This document shows, one piece after another, positions 61,654-64,000 of a stretch of DNA of 64,000 nucleotides; position 1 is the stretch's first letter; every line of letters starts with the position of its first letter. A program made the translations under genes and the position numbers. The stretch covers positions 1 through 64,000 of the forward strand of contig NZ_JPWA01000002.1 of NCBI RefSeq assembly GCF_003326475.1. The letters are read 5' to 3'. The notes beneath the pieces were generated by a model, which had not been told where the DNA came from, made no database searches, and saw only the letters and a list, made by a program, of their open reading frames with translations. Source of the stretch: Thalassospira xianhensis MCCC 1A02616. Lineage in GTDB: Bacteria; Pseudomonadota; Alphaproteobacteria; Rhodospirillales; Thalassospiraceae.

Positions 61654-62595
61654 TTATTCCCCAGGCTTGCTCTGTGTCTGGACGGCGGCAATATCCGGTT
61701 TGGGGACCGGCACGCCGATCCTGTCGCCAAACATCACAATGGCCGCCGCCAGCACGATCAGGAAGGCACCGAACAGGGAAACCGGTTCGGGCAGCAGGCC
61801 AAACACCGTGACATCAAGCAGCAGGGCCCAGATCATCGCGGTATATTCGAATGCCGCGAGCGTCGAAGCGGGGGCGCGTGCCAGTGCCTCGGTCATGAAG
61901 ATATGGGCAAGCCCCCCGGTAAGCCCGGCCCCGATCAACCACATCAGGATTTCCGGTGACGGATCGGCCCAGCCGAACGGCAGGGTTAGCAAACCGCCAA
62001 GCGAGCAGATCACGGCAAAATAAAATGCGATGGTGCCAGCGGATTCCGTGCTGGTCAGGGCCTTGATCTGGACCTTGGCAAAGGCGGTGGTGACTGCCAT
62101 GGCAAGCCCGGCTCCGATGCCGATCAGAACGCCGGTATCAATGCCCGGTGTCGAGAATGTAGGCCATAGCATCAGAAACACGCCACCAAACCCGGCAAAG
62201 GTCGCAGTAAAGACCGCCATACCGGGCTTTTCGCGTAACATGATCATCGCGACCGGCAACACCAGAAGTGGTGCCAGGAAGCCGAGTGCGGTGGCAAGGG
62301 CAAGTGGCAGATAGGCCAGTGACAGGAATGAAAAGAACATCGACACAAGGCCGAACGTACTGCGTTTCAGGTGTCCGAACGGCCGGGCGGTGCGAAGGCC
62401 GCGCGGAAACTGGCGTCGCCACATCAGATACAGGACGATGGGAATCAGGGCGACAGAGCTTCGCCAGAACATGATTTGGCCGACCGGTGCCTCGAACGAG
62501 GCCAGACGGACAAACAAACTCATCACTGCAAACAGACCGGTGGCGGCAAGCCGCAAGCCGATCCCGGACCATACACTGCCCATTTTCGGGATCAT
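61654..62595 (-). CDS. EamA (DMT superfamily) transporter
   Basis: Ten-helix drug/metabolite exporter, 313 residues, two EamA repeats (about 12-150 and 165-295). Landmarks: FWRSSVALIPIVLYL, LGFLAPLLVLPVAMIMLREKPG and AAFEYTAMIWALLLDVTVFGLLP. Substrate unknown. 219 nt of intergenic sequence upstream (62596-62814) contains no gene. Confidence 0.92.
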   Translation of the reverse strand: MIPKMGSVWSGIGLRLAATGLFAVMSLFVRLASFEAPVGQIMFWRSSVALIPIVLYLMWRRQFPRGLRTARPFGHLKRSTFGLVSMFFSFLSLAYLPLALATALGFLAPLLVLPVAMIMLREKPGMAVFTATFAGFGGVFLMLWPTFSTPGIDTGVLIGIGAGLAMAVTTAFAKVQIKALTSTESAGTIAFYFAVICSLGGLLTLPFGWADPSPEILMWLIGAGLTGGLAHIFMTEALARAPASTLAAFEYTAMIWALLLDVTVFGLLPEPVSLFGAFLIVLAAAIVMFGDRIGVPVPKPDIAAVQTQSKPGE

Positions 62596-62814
62596 CCTGC
62601 ATTTGGCGGGAAGGATGTCCCGCTTATCAAGCAGTACCCTGAATAAGTCGTATGAAATACTGAGTTTTTTTCATATCAGGGTAGAGCGAAACTCAGTGGT
62701 CGGTTTTAGGAACCGCGCGCAGTCGCCAAAACAATTTGTTATGTGTTCCTGCGTCGTCGCCTAGGTTCGCGCTTTCACGGGAATGAAGGTTATGCGTCAG
62801 TGCCTTTGGCATTG

Positions 62815-63174
62815 TTAGTGAGTTTTGCCGTCAACATGATGCGGGGTCAGGCTGCGCGGGTCGACATCGTCAAGGCAATTGACATTGATCGCGGCCATTT
62901 TGGCACCGTTGGGCATTTCGCCATAAGCGAAGCTTTGGATGCCGCAGGTCTTGCAGAACTGGTGTCTGATCTTTTTCGCATTGAACAGATATTCGGTCAG
63001 ATTGCTTTCGCCCGATTTCAGTACGAAATTATCGCGCGGGGTGAAGGCCAGAACCGACCCAAGTTTCTGGCAGCGCGAGCAATTGCAGGTGATGGTGTGG
63101 TCAAGATCAAGTTTGTCGACCGCATAGCGCACGGCACCGCACTGGCAGCCGCCGGTATATGATTTCTCGCTCAT
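62815..63174 (-). CDS. GFA family zinc protein
   Basis: 119 residues. GGCQCGAVRYAV, CNCSRCQKLG and HQFCKTCGIQSFAYG give the GFA cysteine set. More compact than the protein at 52357. Preceded by the AraC gene on the same strand with a 29-nt gap, so probably co-transcribed with it. Confidence 0.92.
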   Translation of the reverse strand: MSEKSYTGGCQCGAVRYAVDKLDLDHTITCNCSRCQKLGSVLAFTPRDNFVLKSGESNLTEYLFNAKKIRHQFCKTCGIQSFAYGEMPNGAKMAAINVNCLDDVDPRSLTPHHVDGKTH

Positions 63175-63203
63175 GCGTGTCCTCCTGCTGATTTGGTTTT
63201 TTG

Positions 63204-63995
63204 TTACCGGTAATATCCACCTGGTGTTTTGCCGGTGGCCTTGCGAAACATTGCGATAAAGGCCGAGGTGTTTTCATAACCAAGATCGAGGGCGACCTCG
63301 GTAACCGGTCGATGATGGGCCAGTTTTTCAAGCGCGTAAAGCAGGCGCAGCTTTTGCCGCCAGTCGCGAAACGGCATGCCGGTTTCACGCTGAAAAAGGC
63401 GGGCCAGTGTGCGCGACGATGCACCGCAATCACGTGACCATTCATCAAGGGTCCGGTTATCAGAAGGATTGGCCTGCAACTGTTCGCAAATACGCGCCAG
63501 ACGCAGGTCCTTGGGGGCGGGCAGATGCAGGTTGTCGTTTTTCGGTGGCTTAAGCTGATCAAGCAGCACACGGATCAGCCGACCATCCGAACCGGCTTCG
63601 TCATATTCAATCGGGATTTCGGTCGCGGCCCGGATCAGTTCACGCAGAAGCGGACTTACTTCCAGCACCGTGCAGCGATCAGGCAAATCGACCGGCGCAT
63701 CTTTATCGATATAAACATGGCGCGCACGCGAAAAGGTGGCATGAGTAACGGCATGTTCGATACCGGGTGGCACCCAAACCGCGCGCTGGGGCGGGACGAC
63801 CCAGATGCCGGCTTCCGTGGTGACGGTCATGGTGCCTTCGATGGCAAAAATCAGTTGATGCCAGTCGTGGCTATGTGCGCCGATGCTGTAACCGGCGGGA
63901 AGGTCGCTCATGCGGATATAAACCGGACGCGGCAGGCGGTCTGGCCGGGGGCGGGAATGTTGCGGGTATTTCGAGATATCCCGTGATCCATCCAT
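63204..63995 (-). CDS. AraC family transcriptional regulator
   Basis: 263 residues. N-terminal cupin sensor (AHSHDWHQLIFAIEGTMTV and WVVPPQRAVWVPPGIEH) and a C-terminal double HTH (DEWSRDCGASSRTLARLFQRETGMPF; VTEVALDLGYENTSAFIAMFRKATGKTPGGYYR). This layout is the common AraC group with an RmlC-like sensor. The start ATG at 63995 is 5 nt from the window edge; a start further out cannot be excluded. Downstream GFA gene is its likely target or partner. Confidence 0.9.
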   Translation of the reverse strand: MDGSRDISKYPQHSRPRPDRLPRPVYIRMSDLPAGYSIGAHSHDWHQLIFAIEGTMTVTTEAGIWVVPPQRAVWVPPGIEHAVTHATFSRARHVYIDKDAPVDLPDRCTVLEVSPLLRELIRAATEIPIEYDEAGSDGRLIRVLLDQLKPPKNDNLHLPAPKDLRLARICEQLQANPSDNRTLDEWSRDCGASSRTLARLFQRETGMPFRDWRQKLRLLYALEKLAHHRPVTEVALDLGYENTSAFIAMFRKATGKTPGGYYR

Positions 63996-64000
63996 GAGAA

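Noticed and set aside
1-64000. CRISPR array, insertion sequence, prophage or toxin-antitoxin module
   Set aside because: Scanned for regularly spaced repeats, transposase or integrase motifs and small overlapping gene pairs; none was found.

Overview
The window reads as an ordinary stretch of chromosome from a free-living, aerobic, probably marine alphaproteobacterium. Gene content (System I cytochrome c maturation, a fused MrpAB antiporter, LiuR, CarD, 7Fe FdxA, many Liv-type ABC parts) and codon style suggest Rhodospirillales, close to Thalassospira. This assignment is an inference from family resemblance and no search was run. Coding density is high. There is no integrase, transposase, CRISPR array, rRNA operon or phage block. 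One tRNA gene, tRNA-Arg(CCT), is present.

Layout. 1-3.0 kb: 3' part of a family 4/5 uracil-DNA glycosylase, a soluble lytic transglycosylase and a small membrane protein. 3.0-10.0 kb: a complete minus-strand cytochrome c maturation cluster transcribed ccmA-B-C-D-E-F-G-H-I. 10.2-15.2 kb: a secreted DUF1223 protein, a sodium-dependent NSS transporter and a CBS-CBS-PAS-GGDEF-EAL signalling protein. 15.4-18.1 kb: aconitase with palindromic elements upstream. 18.9-27.3 kb: a seven-gene plus-strand operon combining a Liv-type ABC importer (two ATPases, two permeases, one binding protein) with two acyl-CoA-ligase-family genes, followed by a terminator and an MFS transporter. 28.9-34.8 kb: mrpAB-C-D-E-F-G Na+(K+)/H+ antiporter. 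34.9-40.4 kb: GNAT, RNase HII, acyl-ACP thioesterase-like, SnoaL-like and MBL-fold genes with a divergent TetR, then ArfB, YbaN-like and LiuR-like genes. 40.4-45.6 kb: a minus-strand signalling cluster (HAMP-PAS-GGDEF-EAL, CheY-like, CheC-like, PAS histidine kinase).

45.9-52.3 kb: ferredoxin FdxA, CarD/CdnL, a PPP-phosphatase-like protein that has lost its metal ligands, an M48 lipoprotein protease, a secreted nuclease-like protein, proline iminopeptidase, PagL-type lipid A deacylase and tRNA-Arg. 52.4-57.0 kb: a GFA protein, a short homogentisate-dioxygenase-family protein and a two-gene operon I cannot assign to any family. 57.0-61.6 kb: the glutaryl-CoA module (LysR regulator, glutaryl-CoA dehydrogenase, class III CoA-transferase) and a PanE-like reductase. 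61.7-64.0 kb: EamA exporter, second GFA protein and an AraC regulator.

Best candidates for something undescribed: the translationally coupled unknown gene pair at 54419-57027, the ligand-less PPP-fold protein downstream of carD at 47127-47933, and the ABC importer operon with two ligase-family genes, one of which has lost its nucleotide-binding loop.
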